From: Thermoleptolyngbya sichuanensis A183
GTDB lineage: Bacteria; Cyanobacteriota; Cyanobacteriia; Elainellales; Elainellaceae
Reading direction: 5' to 3'
Assembly: GCF_013177315.1 (NCBI RefSeq)
Contig: NZ_CP053661.1
Location: 310,001 to 374,000 of the forward strand
DNA: 64,000 nucleotides
The notes beneath the pieces are model-generated. The model ran no database searches, had not been told where the DNA came from, and saw nothing but the letters and a program-made list of their open reading frames with translations. A program made the translations under genes and the position numbers. Numbering within the stretch: position 1 is the stretch's first letter; each line of letters begins with the position of its first letter. This document shows, piece after piece, positions 26,958 through 36,274 of this stretch.

Positions 26958-27920
26958 GTGCTACAAACTGTTTTTTCTTACCAAAATTCTGAGACTCTGC
27001 CCAGGGATTTGTTTGGGGCGATCGCCAATCTCAAGCGCGAACTCAATGCGGTCATCCTGGCGCACTACTATCAAGATCCCGATATTCAAGACATTGCCGA
27101 CTATATTGGCGACTCGCTGGGGCTGTCGCAGCAGGCCGCTAGCACCGATGCAAACGTAATCGTGTTTGCAGGGGTGCATTTCATGGCAGAAACGGCGAAG
27201 ATTTTGAATCCGCACAAGCTGGTGCTGCTGCCCGACCTAGAGGCAGGCTGTTCCCTGGCGGATAGCTGCCCGGCCGATGCCTTTGCGGCGTTCAAAGCGG
27301 CGCATCCGGATCACCTTGTCGTGTCCTATATCAACTGCACCGCAGACATCAAAGCCCTCAGCGACATTATCTGCACCAGTTCCAATGCGGTGAAGATCGT
27401 GCAGCAGATTCCCCCAGATCAGCCCATTCTCTTTGCCCCCGATCGCAACCTGGGGCGCTATGTCATGCAGCAGACCGGGCGCGAGATGCTGCTGTGGCAG
27501 GGAAGCTGCATGGTGCATGAAACCTTTTCGGAACGCAAGATTGTGCAGTTGCAAATCGAGCATCCCGAAGCAGAAGTCATCGCCCATCCCGAATGCGAAC
27601 CCGCCGTCCTGCGCCATGCCCACTACATCGGCTCGACTACTGCGCTGCTCAGCTATTGCCAGAAAAGCAAGAGCCGCGCTTTCATCGTGGCGACGGAACC
27701 GGGCATTATTCATCAGATGCAAAAGGCGGAACCCGGCAAGACCTTCATCCCTGCACCGCCGCTGAACCAGTGCGCCTGCAACGAGTGTCCGCACATGCGG
27801 CTGAATACGCTGGAAAAGCTGTATCTCTGCATGAAAAACCGCCGACCTGAAATTACTCTATCCAAGGAGATTCAGGCGGCGGCGCTCAGACCGATTCAGC
27901 GCATGTTGGAGATGAGCTAG
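26958..27920 (+). CDS. nadA: Quinolinate synthase
   Basis: 4Fe-4S enzyme of 320 residues making quinolinate from iminoaspartate and dihydroxyacetone phosphate in NAD synthesis. [68 protein letters not shown] and [17 protein letters not shown] carry the conserved cysteines. The start is a GTG at 26958. The length fits the cyanobacterial group. It is divergent from bicA and convergent with the TerB-like gene. Confidence 0.95.
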   Translation: MLQTVFSYQNSETLPRDLFGAIANLKRELNAVILAHYYQDPDIQDIADYIGDSLGLSQQAASTDANVIVFAGVHFMAETAKILNPHKLVLLPDLEAGCSLADSCPADAFAAFKAAHPDHLVVSYINCTADIKALSDIICTSSNAVKIVQQIPPDQPILFAPDRNLGRYVMQQTGREMLLWQGSCMVHETFSERKIVQLQIEHPEAEVIAHPECEPAVLRHAHYIGSTTALLSYCQKSKSRAFIVATEPGIIHQMQKAEPGKTFIPAPPLNQCACNECPHMRLNTLEKLYLCMKNRRPEITLSKEIQAAALRPIQRMLEMS

Positions 27921-27968
27921 AGATGATGGGCTGGGAGATGATGAGCTAGGGTCGGTGGACAAGGACGC

Positions 27969-28454
27969 TTAGTGACCAATGAAGTCGCCCAAGTGGCGGG
28001 TGAGGCGTTCGATCAGCCCTTCGCTTTGCGACAGGTCGGCGATCGCCTCTTCTTCCACACGCTTCACCGTTTCTGGCGCAAAGCCCAGGAGGTTAACAAG
28101 CCGCTGGTAGGCTTCGGCTTCTTCAGCGTTGACGAGTTCTTCATCGGGCGTGCGGGCGCTGGAGTTGATCACGGCATAGCCCAGGCGCAGCACCAGTTCC
28201 CGCTCCTCAATCGTTTGCAGCTTGGGAATGAGTTCCTCTAGCGGAATATTTTGCATGACATAATCCCGCAACTCCTTCCGCAGTTCTTCTTTTTGGGGCG
28301 CATCGGCTGCAAAGAGTCCGCTAAAGCTGTCGAGCATCACGTCTACTTCTTCTTCGGCGAGGTTGCCATCGGCCCAGGCCATCGCCGCAACGACGCGGAG
28401 CAGATTCATTTGACTGGGGCTGATGGACGGTGGCGGCGGTGTCTGTAGCGGCAT
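27969..28454 (-). CDS. TerB-family protein
   Basis: Helical protein of 161 residues of the tellurite-resistance TerB-like family: QMNLLRVVAAMAWADGNLAEEEVDVML is the diagnostic acidic DGN-EE motif near residues 15-41. Tellurite resistance itself need not be the role; these proteins are widespread in cyanobacteria with unknown function. It starts at the ATG at 28454 after AGGAGATCT. It lies about 95 bp downstream of the M61 peptidase gene on the same strand. Confidence 0.85.
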   Translation of the reverse strand: MPLQTPPPPSISPSQMNLLRVVAAMAWADGNLAEEEVDVMLDSFSGLFAADAPQKEELRKELRDYVMQNIPLEELIPKLQTIEERELVLRLGYAVINSSARTPDEELVNAEEAEAYQRLVNLLGFAPETVKRVEEEAIADLSQSEGLIERLTRHLGDFIGH

Positions 28455-28548
28455 AGAGATCTCCTCAAGTGTGATGGAGGAATTTTTTCAGACAGTACCA
28501 CACCCCATTCAGAGAGCCTTGGAGCTTAAGCTTCTTGTCCAGAGTTGG

Positions 28549-30333
28549 TTACATGGCGTTACACAGCGTTTCCCAGTCGATACTCAACCAGCCCCGCAGA
28601 AGTGCCTTTTGAGCATCGTTAGCAGACGGCAAGGGCGTGAGCTTGAAATTGCTGGGGGAGGGCGGGTCGAGAGTGACGGGAAGGGTGCGGAGTTCGTCTT
28701 GATGAAAGACCGTGACCTGCACCGTATCGCCGGGTCGGTAGTTTTGCAGGCGATCGCCCAACTGCTCCGCCGACACCCGCAGCCCGTCCAGCGCCAGTAG
28801 CTCGTCACCAATGTCGAGGCCGGCTTGCTGGGCAGGAGCGCCCATTTCGATGAACTGAATCATGGTTTTGCCATTTTCGGCGCGGGCAGTGATGCCCAGA
28901 CTGGGCGGGGCGCTGCTCACGTCGTCGGGTTGCAGACATAGCCCAAACGGATGCAGGTATTCGTCAAAGGGCAATTCTTCGGTGGTGTGCAGCGCGTGGT
29001 GGAAAAAGTCGGTGAGGTCAGTTTCGGCAACAGCGGCGATCGCCCCTTCTAGCTCCTCCGGCGTAAAGCCAATTTCATCCCGCCCAAACCGCTGCCACAT
29101 CAGCCGCATAACATCATCAAGCGATCGCCCGTTTTGGTGCTTGGCGCGAATCTGCAAATCCAGCAGCAGCGACACCATTTCGCCCTTGAGGTAGTAGGAG
29201 ATCTGGTTGTTGTTGCTATTTGCATCGCGGCGATAGAGCTTGATCCACGCATCAAAACTAGATTCACTCAGCGGCTGCACTTTGCGTCCAGGAATCGTGA
29301 GAAACTGCGTGATCTCCTTGCTCAATTCTTTGAGATAGGTCTTTGCATCATACAGTCCCGCCCGAAAGGGGATTGCCAGATCATAAAAGCTGGTCGTCCC
29401 TTCGCAAAACCAAAGCGACGACGTGTAATTTTCCGATTCATAATCAAAGACTTCCAGCGCCTTCGGACGAATCCGCTTCACGTTCCAGAGGTGAAAAAAT
29501 TCATGTGCCACCAACTGCATAAAGCGATTGTATTTCTCCCTGGCTCGAAAGCTGAAACGTCCGTAGTTCAGGGTACAGGAGTCTTTATGCTCCAGCCCGC
29601 CATAGCCCTGAGACGACAAATGCAGCAAAAACAGATAGCGCTCATAGGGCAGCCCGCCGAATAGCGCCGCTTCTACTTCCACAATTCGCGTGGTGTCCTG
29701 AATTAAATCTGCCGCGTCGTAGTTGCCCGTTCCCCAGATCACCCACTCGTGAGGCTTACCCAGCACGCTAAATGCGTGGCGATCGTGGATGCCCACCTCC
29801 ACAGGTGTATCCACCAGCGTATCAAAGTCAGCAGCTTCAAAGGTGTTTGCCTCACCCGACACGGCTGGCAGCGTGGTTGCAATTTTCCACGATGGCTTGG
29901 GCGGCACGATCGTCACTCGAATGGGCTGACGCTCAAACCCTGGCACAAAGAAGAACAGCGCTGCGCCGTTGAAGTATCCGTGGGTCGTATCGAGATGGTT
30001 CGTGCGGACGGTCAGTTCATTGGCAAACACGCGATACTTCAGCGTGATCTCTGACAGGCCGTTTGCGTGAACTCGCCAGTGGTTTTTGCTAATCTTCTCC
30101 CATGTCAGTCCAGAGTCTACAGAAAAATCCTGCACATGCCGTGAGTATTCCCGAATCAGGTAGGAGCCGGGGGTCCACACGGGCATTTTGAGATCGAGCG
30201 TGGTCTGTTGCCAGCCAGAAACCCGCAGCGTCACCTCGAACAGGTGCGTCTCTGGCTGGGACATGGCGACGGTGTAGTGAAGCTGGACTGTGGTGGCGCT
30301 GGCGGTGTAGGGCTGAACTTGAGTAGCGGTCAT
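28549..30333 (-). CDS. M61-family metallopeptidase with PDZ domain
   Basis: Glycyl-aminopeptidase-like enzyme of 594 residues. Residues 1-170 form the N-terminal beta domain. The zinc site is AHEFFHLWNVKRIRP (HExxH near residue 275), with the third ligand region in YESENYTSSLWFCEGTTSFYD. The C-terminal PDZ domain runs from about 460 to 560 (GLDIGDELLALDGLRVSAEQLGDRL). No signal peptide is evident, so it probably acts in the cytoplasm. I start at the ATG at 30333; an in-frame TTG lies six bases upstream. Confidence 0.92.
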   Translation of the reverse strand: MTATQVQPYTASATTVQLHYTVAMSQPETHLFEVTLRVSGWQQTTLDLKMPVWTPGSYLIREYSRHVQDFSVDSGLTWEKISKNHWRVHANGLSEITLKYRVFANELTVRTNHLDTTHGYFNGAALFFFVPGFERQPIRVTIVPPKPSWKIATTLPAVSGEANTFEAADFDTLVDTPVEVGIHDRHAFSVLGKPHEWVIWGTGNYDAADLIQDTTRIVEVEAALFGGLPYERYLFLLHLSSQGYGGLEHKDSCTLNYGRFSFRAREKYNRFMQLVAHEFFHLWNVKRIRPKALEVFDYESENYTSSLWFCEGTTSFYDLAIPFRAGLYDAKTYLKELSKEITQFLTIPGRKVQPLSESSFDAWIKLYRRDANSNNNQISYYLKGEMVSLLLDLQIRAKHQNGRSLDDVMRLMWQRFGRDEIGFTPEELEGAIAAVAETDLTDFFHHALHTTEELPFDEYLHPFGLCLQPDDVSSAPPSLGITARAENGKTMIQFIEMGAPAQQAGLDIGDELLALDGLRVSAEQLGDRLQNYRPGDTVQVTVFHQDELRTLPVTLDPPSPSNFKLTPLPSANDAQKALLRGWLSIDWETLCNAM

Positions 30334-30447
30334 GGGCAAAATTGGGTTGAAAACGATTGAAGCCGTCAGTGGCTAGACGGGTTGCTGGGCTAGAACGAGC
30401 GGCCGGGGTCGCAGATCGCTGCCAGCGAGTTGCTGAGAGCTTTGGCT

Positions 30448-30491
30448 GAGAGCTTGTTGAGAGCTTGTTGAGAGCTTGTTGAGAGCTTGTT
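30448..30491. repeat. Tandem array, 11 bp x 4 plus degenerate ends
   Basis: Four perfect GAGAGCTTGTT units, flanked by GAGAGCTTTGGCT before and GAGAGCTTTGTT after (30435-30503). It lies between the divergent M61 and MATE genes, in the shared promoter region. Confidence 0.9.
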
Positions 30492-30609
30492 GAGAGCTTT
30501 GTTAGTGTGTCTGGGATAGTGTGTCTGGTGATTGTGTCTAGTCTAGGCGATCGCCCTCCAAAGTCACCGAAAATTCTCTCAGTCCTAACTCTGAAACCCA
30601 CCCTCTGCC

Positions 30610-31920
30610 ATGCGCTACCCCTTTTGGCTCCCGTTCCTGCAACTGGCCGGTGTGAACATGGTCTCGAATCTGCTGGTACCGCTGGCGGGGCTGCTGGATC
30701 TGGCGTTTTTGGGCAACTTGGCAGAGATTCGGCATCTGGCGGGCGTGGCGATCGCCACCGTTTTATTCAACTATCTATACTGGACCTTTGGCTTTTTGCG
30801 GATGGGCACAACGGGCACCACCGCGCAGGCAGTAGGCCGGGGCGACGCGGACGAAGTGCTGGTGACGGGGCTGCGGGGTGGGGCGATCGCCCTGACCGTG
30901 GGGCTGGGGATTGTGCTGCTGCAACTGCCGCTGCGAGAGATTGGCTTTACGCTGCTGAGCGCCGCACCGGAGGTAAAACAGGCCGGGCGAGCCTATTACA
31001 ACGCGATGATCTGGGGGGCACCCGCGACGCTGCTCAATCTGGTGTGGATGGGCTGGTATTTGGGGCGGGGTAAGGGGCGAGCGGTGCTGCTGCTGTCGGC
31101 GGTCAGCAATGGCGTGAACGTTGTGCTGAACTACTGGCTGATTGTGCGATGGGGCTGGGCCAGCGCAGGGGCGGGCGCGGCCACGGCCCTGAGCCAGTAC
31201 GCCATGCTGGGGGTGGCACTGGGGCTGCTGGGCTGCGAGGTGTCCGGGGCGCAGGTGCGGGCAGTGTTTCCCAAGATCTGGAACGCGGCAGCGCTGAAGT
31301 CCCTGGTTCTGCTGAACGGCAATATTGTGATTCGCACCTTTGCCCTGATTACCACGTTTGCAGTGTTTACTAACCTCAGCGCTGCGGTGGGAACGACCGT
31401 GCTGGCGGCAAATACGCTGCTGCTTCAGGTGGTGACGCTGGCGGCCTACTTCATCGATGGCCTCGCCTTTGCCACCGAAACCTACGCGGGCCAATTTCAC
31501 GGCGGCGGTCAGCGCGATCGCCTGCGGGCCTTGGCGGAACTCTCTGGAGCGCTGAGCCTGGGACTCGGACTGGCGATCGCCCTCCTGTTTGCCCTGTTGC
31601 CCCAACCGCTGTTTCGCCTGCTCACACACCATGCCGACGTGCTGGAGGGCGTGCGCCAGTCGGTCTGGTGGCTGCTGCCGCTGCTGGGCTTCGGCTCCCT
31701 GGCGTATATGCTCGACGGCTATTTTCTCGGCATCACGGCGGGAAACGTGCTGCGAAAGTCGGCCCTTGCCTCATCGCTGCTGGGCTTTGCTCCCATCGCG
31801 GCGATCGCCTGGCAAACTCAGAGCAACGCGCTGCTGTGGCTGGCGCTCACTTGTTTCATGGCAACCCGCACAGTGACGCTGGGCTGGGCGCTGCGGCAAT
31901 CTTACCTAGAGCGCTGCTAG
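30610..31920 (+). CDS. MATE-family efflux transporter (DinF-like)
   Basis: Membrane protein of 436 residues with about 12 helices. GVNMVSNLLVPLAGLLDLAFLGNL at the start, GTTGTTAQAVGRGD, and the second-half repeat IDGLAFATETYAGQFHGGGQRDRL are typical of the DinF branch of MATE exporters, which use a proton or sodium gradient to extrude drugs or metabolites. The substrate is not readable. An AraC pseudogene lies immediately downstream on the same strand and could once have been its regulator. Confidence 0.93.
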   Translation: MRYPFWLPFLQLAGVNMVSNLLVPLAGLLDLAFLGNLAEIRHLAGVAIATVLFNYLYWTFGFLRMGTTGTTAQAVGRGDADEVLVTGLRGGAIALTVGLGIVLLQLPLREIGFTLLSAAPEVKQAGRAYYNAMIWGAPATLLNLVWMGWYLGRGKGRAVLLLSAVSNGVNVVLNYWLIVRWGWASAGAGAATALSQYAMLGVALGLLGCEVSGAQVRAVFPKIWNAAALKSLVLLNGNIVIRTFALITTFAVFTNLSAAVGTTVLAANTLLLQVVTLAAYFIDGLAFATETYAGQFHGGGQRDRLRALAELSGALSLGLGLAIALLFALLPQPLFRLLTHHADVLEGVRQSVWWLLPLLGFGSLAYMLDGYFLGITAGNVLRKSALASSLLGFAPIAAIAWQTQSNALLWLALTCFMATRTVTLGWALRQSYLERC

Positions 31921-31987
31921 AGATTAGCGGGGTAAGATTAGCAGGGAACTGGCTCGAATTTGTCAATGCTGCCATCTGCAAACAGCG

Positions 31988-32235
31988 ATGGGAAAGATGC
32001 CCGTCTTGCAGCACATAGGAGCGGACGAAGGGCAAATCGCGCACGATGCTAGGCTGAGCCAGCAACAATTGCTCCAAGTTTTGGACTATCTCAATGACCA
32101 TTTAGATCAGGAGATTAAGCTGGCGAATCTGTCAAATCTGCTAGGCACTAGCCAGTTTCACTTTAGTCGTTTGTTCAGACAATCGGTCGGACTTTCTCCC
32201 TATCAATACTTGCTTTAGCAGCGCATCGAAACGGC
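31988..32235 (+). pseudogene. AraC-family regulator remnant, 5' part
   Basis: The frame from the ATG at 31988 gives an AraC-type helix-turn-helix start: LLQVLDYLNDHLDQEIKLANLSNLLGTSQFHFSRLFRQSVGLSPYQYLL. It then meets TAG at 32216, where family members usually have Gln (YLLQQRIETA). The N-terminal sensor part of a full AraC protein is absent. After GCATC the reading frame is cut by the IS66-type element at 32236. The first copy of the 8-bp target duplication GAAACGGC is 32228-32235. It continues in frame at 33681. Confidence 0.88.
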
Positions 32236-33672
32236 GTAATTACTCAACCCAATAGCCAATCGAACTGATGTGAGGTAAGGGCACGAGAAATGGCATCAAA
32301 GGCAGAAATGCCCTGACGCTTTGCAGTATTGACCAGCGAACGCACCTGAGCGAATAACTCTGCTCCCCAGTCTGAGCGGAATCCGTTGGTCACCTTGCGA
32401 AAGATTACACTCCAGCGCAACGCCTGTTCACTCGCATTATTAGTCGGCGGGATTGCCTCATCGGTCAGAAACAGTAACAGATGAGCGCGAATCTTCTGAT
32501 AGCGTTTGAGCAACCTTTGTCCCTCGACTGATTTGGGCTGCAAGTTGAGAAGCTCTCGGAGTGACCCACGCAATCGAGCGCAATACTGTTCGACGGTCGA
32601 GGTGGCAAGGATCTGTCGTCGCCGTTGCAAGGCGATGGCTTTGAGCAACAGCCGTTTCATCCGGGGCGCAAACAAATCATCCCCTGCATCAATCGCATAC
32701 TGACAATCACGCAGTTGATGCGCTAGACATACTTGCCAGTCTTGGGCCGGATGGGCTGCCTGAGCACTGAATAAGTCAGACACCCAAATCTGCGGTTGAT
32801 GCCCAGCCATCACGGTATCAATGACCGTTTTGCCACGAGTGGGACGAATCCCATGCAGACACACCTGGTCGTTTTGAAACACCCATTCCCACTGGTTTTT
32901 CCCATTCACCCGCGCCCCGGTTTCATCCCTACCAACTAGCCGAGCACTGCGTAAACGTTCCACGATCTTGGCAATTGGAGTTTCTAGCTGCCCCTGCACC
33001 CGTTGCAAGAGATTGGCAATGGCTCCTTCCGACAGCTTTAGACCGTAAAGGTCGCCCATCAAGTGGCTCAACTGTTGGTAGCTGATCGCATGGCTGTAGC
33101 GTAGATAGGTGACTAGACTCGCAACACTCGTACCAAAGGGAGACCCTGGCTCTAATCCGACTGGAACCGGAGCCTCATACGCCTTTTGGCAACACTGACA
33201 AGTCCCACCGTAGCGTTCAACTCGGGTGATGTGAGGGGTCAATCGGGGCAATTCAATGCGCTCGTAAATCCCACTCAATCGCTGCATTGATAAGTCAACT
33301 TCGACCCCACAGTGGGGACAGCTTTTAGCTTGGGCTATCACCACTTGATCTGGTTGTTGGCTCAATGTCCGCCCACCGTTGCGGTGATGCCTCGTTTCCT
33401 CACCCTTGACGGAAGTTGATTGAACACGGCTCTGATTGGGCTTAAAGCCTTGAGATGGAGGCAGACTCGAATTCTTTGACGTTTTCTTGACCCGTTTTTG
33501 CTTCAGCCTTTCCGCCTCCGCTCGCAAAGTTTGCAACTCCTGCCACAGCCCGCCTAATCAGGGCATCCTTTTCGCTATGGCTCAGTCCATCGAGGGAGGG
33601 CAGTTCCTTCATGGCAAAAGCTTATCATCTTCTGCTATGGCCCTGCTCAGATCAACCTAGTTGAGCAATTAC
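32236..33672 (-). mobile_element. IS66-family insertion element (1437 bp)
   Basis: The left end reads GTAATTACTCAAC and the right end, on the other strand, GTAATTGCTCAAC, matching at 12 of 13 positions. GAAACGGC is duplicated directly at both sides (32228-32235 and 33673-33680), the 8-bp target size usual for IS66. It carries a single transposase gene on the minus strand and no tnpA/tnpB, as in the ISBst12-type branch of the family. It splits an AraC-family gene. Confidence 0.92.
32244..33612 (-). pseudogene. tnpC: IS66 transposase with an N-terminal frameshift
   Basis: The main frame runs from 33536 to 32244 (430 residues): SKNSSLPPSQGFKPNQ, zinc-finger Cys in CPHCGVEVDLS and CQCCQKAYEAP, LVGRDETGARVNGKNQWEWVFQND and the acidic IPPTNNASEQALRWSVIFRKVTNGFRSDWGA block. 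The natural start is probably the ATG at 33612 (MKELPSLDGLSHSEKDALIRR). The two frames are offset by one base: an extra G near 33549-33554 (GGCGGG-CTGTGG) breaks the reading between IRR and LWQEL. Either the gene is broken, expression restarts at the TTG at 33536, or the base is a sequencing error. Confidence 0.8.
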
Positions 33673-33680
33673 GAAACGGC

Positions 33681-33819
33681 AAAACAACTGCTCAAACAAA
33701 CCGATGATCCAATTATGGAAATTGCGCTCCGCTGCGGATTTAATAGCCACTGCCACCTGATCCAGCAGTTTCGTAAATTGACAGGAACCACCCCCAGTCG
33801 CTATCACAGCGATCGCTAG
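33681..33819 (+). pseudogene. AraC-family regulator remnant, 3' part
   Basis: This continues the reading frame of the 5' part once one target copy and the element are removed: AKQLLKQTDDPIMEIALRCGFNSHCHLIQQFRKLTGTTPSRYHSDR, stop at 33817. It is the second helix-turn-helix of an AraC DNA-binding domain. The second copy of GAAACGGC is 33673-33680. No other stop interrupts this part, so the TAG at 32216 and the insertion are the visible lesions, besides the missing N-terminal domain. Confidence 0.88.
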
Positions 33820-33909
33820 GAAATCGCACCCGCAGAATTGCCCGAGCACAACATCTGCACTGAGATAGAGGGGCGATCGCCCGCGATCCCATCACGGGGT
33901 TGCCTGTCC

Positions 33910-34704
33910 CTAGGGCGCTTCTTCCGCAGGCGAGGCCTGCACCTGGCAGGGCTGGGTCTGGCAATTCTGGATATAAAGCTGCTCGACGTAGGACTTTTGC
34001 CAGCTTAGGGGAATTTCTAGCAGGTCGCGGGGGCCAGTCAGGGCCTGACCCACAAAAAACAGCAGGGCAATGGTATTGAGCGCGGTGTGGACTCTACGCC
34101 AGGTCAGGGCTTTTTCCTTGTCGCGGCTGTAGATGTCAGGGGCGATCGCCAGCGAAAAAATCATCAGCATGGCGGCGATCATGCCGTAGTAGAAATGCGA
34201 CACCTGCCACTCAAAATCGCGCCGAAAAACAAGATCGTACAAATTTCCGTCGCCAGCCTGAAACTTTTGGAAGCCGATAATCCACATCCCTAGCCCCGTG
34301 AGCATAGCAAACAGGGCCCGCCAGAACCAGGCAGTTTGCGGATTCAGCGAGGCAGCGCGATAGAGAAACACCAGTGCGGCGATAGTGGCGATAAAGAATC
34401 CCAGAATTAGGTAAAACCGGGTGGAATTTGCCGCCCAATTGCCGCTGTCTAGCACGAGCTTTTTGTAAATCGGCTGCGCCATGCCCAGCAGCGTGATGCC
34501 CACGACAGAAGCGCTCAGCCATTTGCCCAGCTTGAAATGGTCGGGGCCGACGATGGGCGGAATCTTGCTCTTGTCTCCGGCAACAAGCTGTAAGCGGCGC
34601 TGACGGGTTTGCCAGGCAAAGTACACCACCGCACCAATCAGGGGGAACACAAAGAAAACGGCGATCGCCGGATGCAGCAGTGTAGCGATATCTTCAACAC
34701 TCAT
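33910..34704 (-). CDS. DUF4079 family membrane protein
   Basis: Protein of 264 residues with about six hydrophobic helices: LHPAIAVFFVFPLIGAVVYFAW, SASVVGITLLGMAQPIY, FYLILGFFIATIAALVFLYRA, ALFAMLTGLGMWIIGF, SHFYYGMIAAMLMIFSLAIAPDIY and VHTALNTIALLFFVGQALTGPRDLLEIP. The His residues in the LHP, SHFYYG and HTALN positions, spread on separate helices, resemble a cytochrome b561-like fold, but haem binding is not shown. It is a conserved cyanobacterial family of unknown function, and stands alone on the minus strand. Confidence 0.85.
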   Translation of the reverse strand: MSVEDIATLLHPAIAVFFVFPLIGAVVYFAWQTRQRRLQLVAGDKSKIPPIVGPDHFKLGKWLSASVVGITLLGMAQPIYKKLVLDSGNWAANSTRFYLILGFFIATIAALVFLYRAASLNPQTAWFWRALFAMLTGLGMWIIGFQKFQAGDGNLYDLVFRRDFEWQVSHFYYGMIAAMLMIFSLAIAPDIYSRDKEKALTWRRVHTALNTIALLFFVGQALTGPRDLLEIPLSWQKSYVEQLYIQNCQTQPCQVQASPAEEAP

Positions 34705-34961
34705 GGCAGGTTAGATCCGCATTAGGTCAGCAGCCTGAATCCTTCAATCCTGAAGCAACTACGTGCAACAGCCCCGCTTGGATCTCCAGATTCAGGATTA
34801 GCTTAGGGAAACTGCCTGCATTCTAAATGAATTTTGACTGAGAAAATAGCGGCTGCGTGGGAGTTGAGCGCTTTTCAAAAAACCGTTTCTGAAAAACTAA
34901 AAGCCCGCTTGATTGAAAGGCCCACTTTATTGAACGCATTCCTGAAGAAGGGCGATCGCCC

Positions 34962-35462
34962 TTAGCCAGGATTCACCCGCATCAACACCTGCCCAAATTC
35001 TACCGAGTCACCGTTTTTCACTAAAATTTCGACGATTTCGCCGTTTACCTCGGCCTCGATTTCGTTCATGATTTTCATCGCCTCGATGATGCACACCGTC
35101 TGCCCATTGCGAATGCGATCGCCCACATTCACAAACGGCGGCTCATCCGGCGCAGGGGCGCTGTAAAACGTGCCCACAATTGGCGAGGTAATCTCCACCA
35201 GCTTTTCGGTGGCCAGGGGGGATGGGGGCGAGGGGATGGGAGCAGCCGGGGGCGCAGCGGGCGCAATGGGCGCGACCGGGGCAACCGGGGGCGGCATGAA
35301 GCGGGCCGGATCGACGGATTCGACAACCGTTGGGCGATCGCTCTCTTTGCCCTGCTTCCGCAAAATCAGCTCAAAATCGCTGCTTTTCAACGTAAACTCT
35401 GCCAAATCGGTCTGGTTTAGCAGAGACAGAAGCTCAAGAATCTCATTAAAGTTTAATTCCAC
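34962..35462 (-). CDS. accB: Biotin carboxyl carrier protein of acetyl-CoA carboxylase
   Basis: Carries biotin between carboxylase and carboxyltransferase in malonyl-CoA formation. The 166 residues include an N-terminal helix ([20 protein letters not shown]), a Pro/Ala linker (about 56-85) and the biotinyl domain from about 88, with [20 protein letters not shown]; Lys130 is the biotinylation site. The length is normal. efp lies 49 bp upstream, an order shared by many cyanobacteria. The biotin cofactor would come from the bio cluster at 45-51 kb. Confidence 0.96.
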   Translation of the reverse strand: MELNFNEILELLSLLNQTDLAEFTLKSSDFELILRKQGKESDRPTVVESVDPARFMPPPVAPVAPIAPAAPPAAPIPSPPSPLATEKLVEITSPIVGTFYSAPAPDEPPFVNVGDRIRNGQTVCIIEAMKIMNEIEAEVNGEIVEILVKNGDSVEFGQVLMRVNPG

Positions 35463-35511
35463 GGTTTTTATCGCCCCACGTCACCAGCGGTCACAGCAAG
35501 CCAGCCAAAAC

Positions 35512-36075
35512 TCACGAGGTTTCGCGCCCCAGATAAGTATCGGTGCGGGTGTCAATCTTGATGCGCTCGCCCTTGGCAATGAACAGCGGCACCATCACCT
35601 GAGCGCCCGTCTCCACAATGGCGGGCTTGGTGCCACCCGTCGCTGTATCGCCCTTCACGCCGGGGTCTGTTTCGATAATTTCCAAAACGACGGAGTTGGG
35701 CAGTTCCACTTCCATCACCTGGTCGCCCCAGCGGACGACGTTCACTTCCATGCCCTCTTTCAAATATTTGACGCGATCGCCAATTTGCGCTGCCGTCAGC
35801 CGCCCTTCTTCGTAGCTCTCCATATCCATAAAGACGTAATCATCACCCTCTTTATAAGTGTGCTGCATCACGCTTTTTTCCAAGATCGCCTGGGGGACGG
35901 TTTCTCCGGCGCGGAAGGTGCGTTCCACCACGTTGCCTGTTTGGGCATTTTTCAGCTTCGTCCGCACAAACGCCGACCCCTTACCAGGCTTGACATGGAG
36001 AAATTCCACCACGCGCCATACAGAACCATCGAGGACAATGCTCACGCCCGGACGAAAGTCGTTGCTGGAAATCAT
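35512..36075 (-). CDS. efp: Translation elongation factor P
   Basis: tRNA-shaped factor of 187 residues that relieves ribosome stalling at polyproline runs. [17 protein letters not shown], then [17 protein letters not shown] with Lys32 at the tip of domain I, and the C-terminal [38 protein letters not shown] signature are complete. It precedes accB on the same strand. Polyproline proteins are frequent in this window (accB, the 9.1-kb gene, the binding protein), fitting a need for this factor. Confidence 0.97.
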   Translation of the reverse strand: MISSNDFRPGVSIVLDGSVWRVVEFLHVKPGKGSAFVRTKLKNAQTGNVVERTFRAGETVPQAILEKSVMQHTYKEGDDYVFMDMESYEEGRLTAAQIGDRVKYLKEGMEVNVVRWGDQVMEVELPNSVVLEIIETDPGVKGDTATGGTKPAIVETGAQVMVPLFIAKGERIKIDTRTDTYLGRETS

Positions 36076-36151
36076 GAATCGAGGTGATGAGAGAAGAACA
36101 ACCGACGATACATTGTACCGCTTGAGGGGGACGCAGTGGACAGCGGGCTAA

Positions 36152-36235
36152 AAACGCCGCCTCACAAACGCCACCGCACAAACGCCACCGCACAAACGCC
36201 ACCGCACAAACGCCGCCATGCAAACGCCGCCATGC
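36152..36235. repeat. Tandem array, 14 bp x 6
   Basis: Six 14-bp units: AAACGCCGCCTCAC, then AAACGCCACCGCAC three times, then AAACGCCGCCATGC twice. A seventh partial AAACC follows. It lies between the cpdA stop and the efp start on the minus strand. Confidence 0.93.
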
Positions 36236-36274
36236 AAACCTGGGAACAGCTAGCCTCCCTGCCCTAGAGACTGG

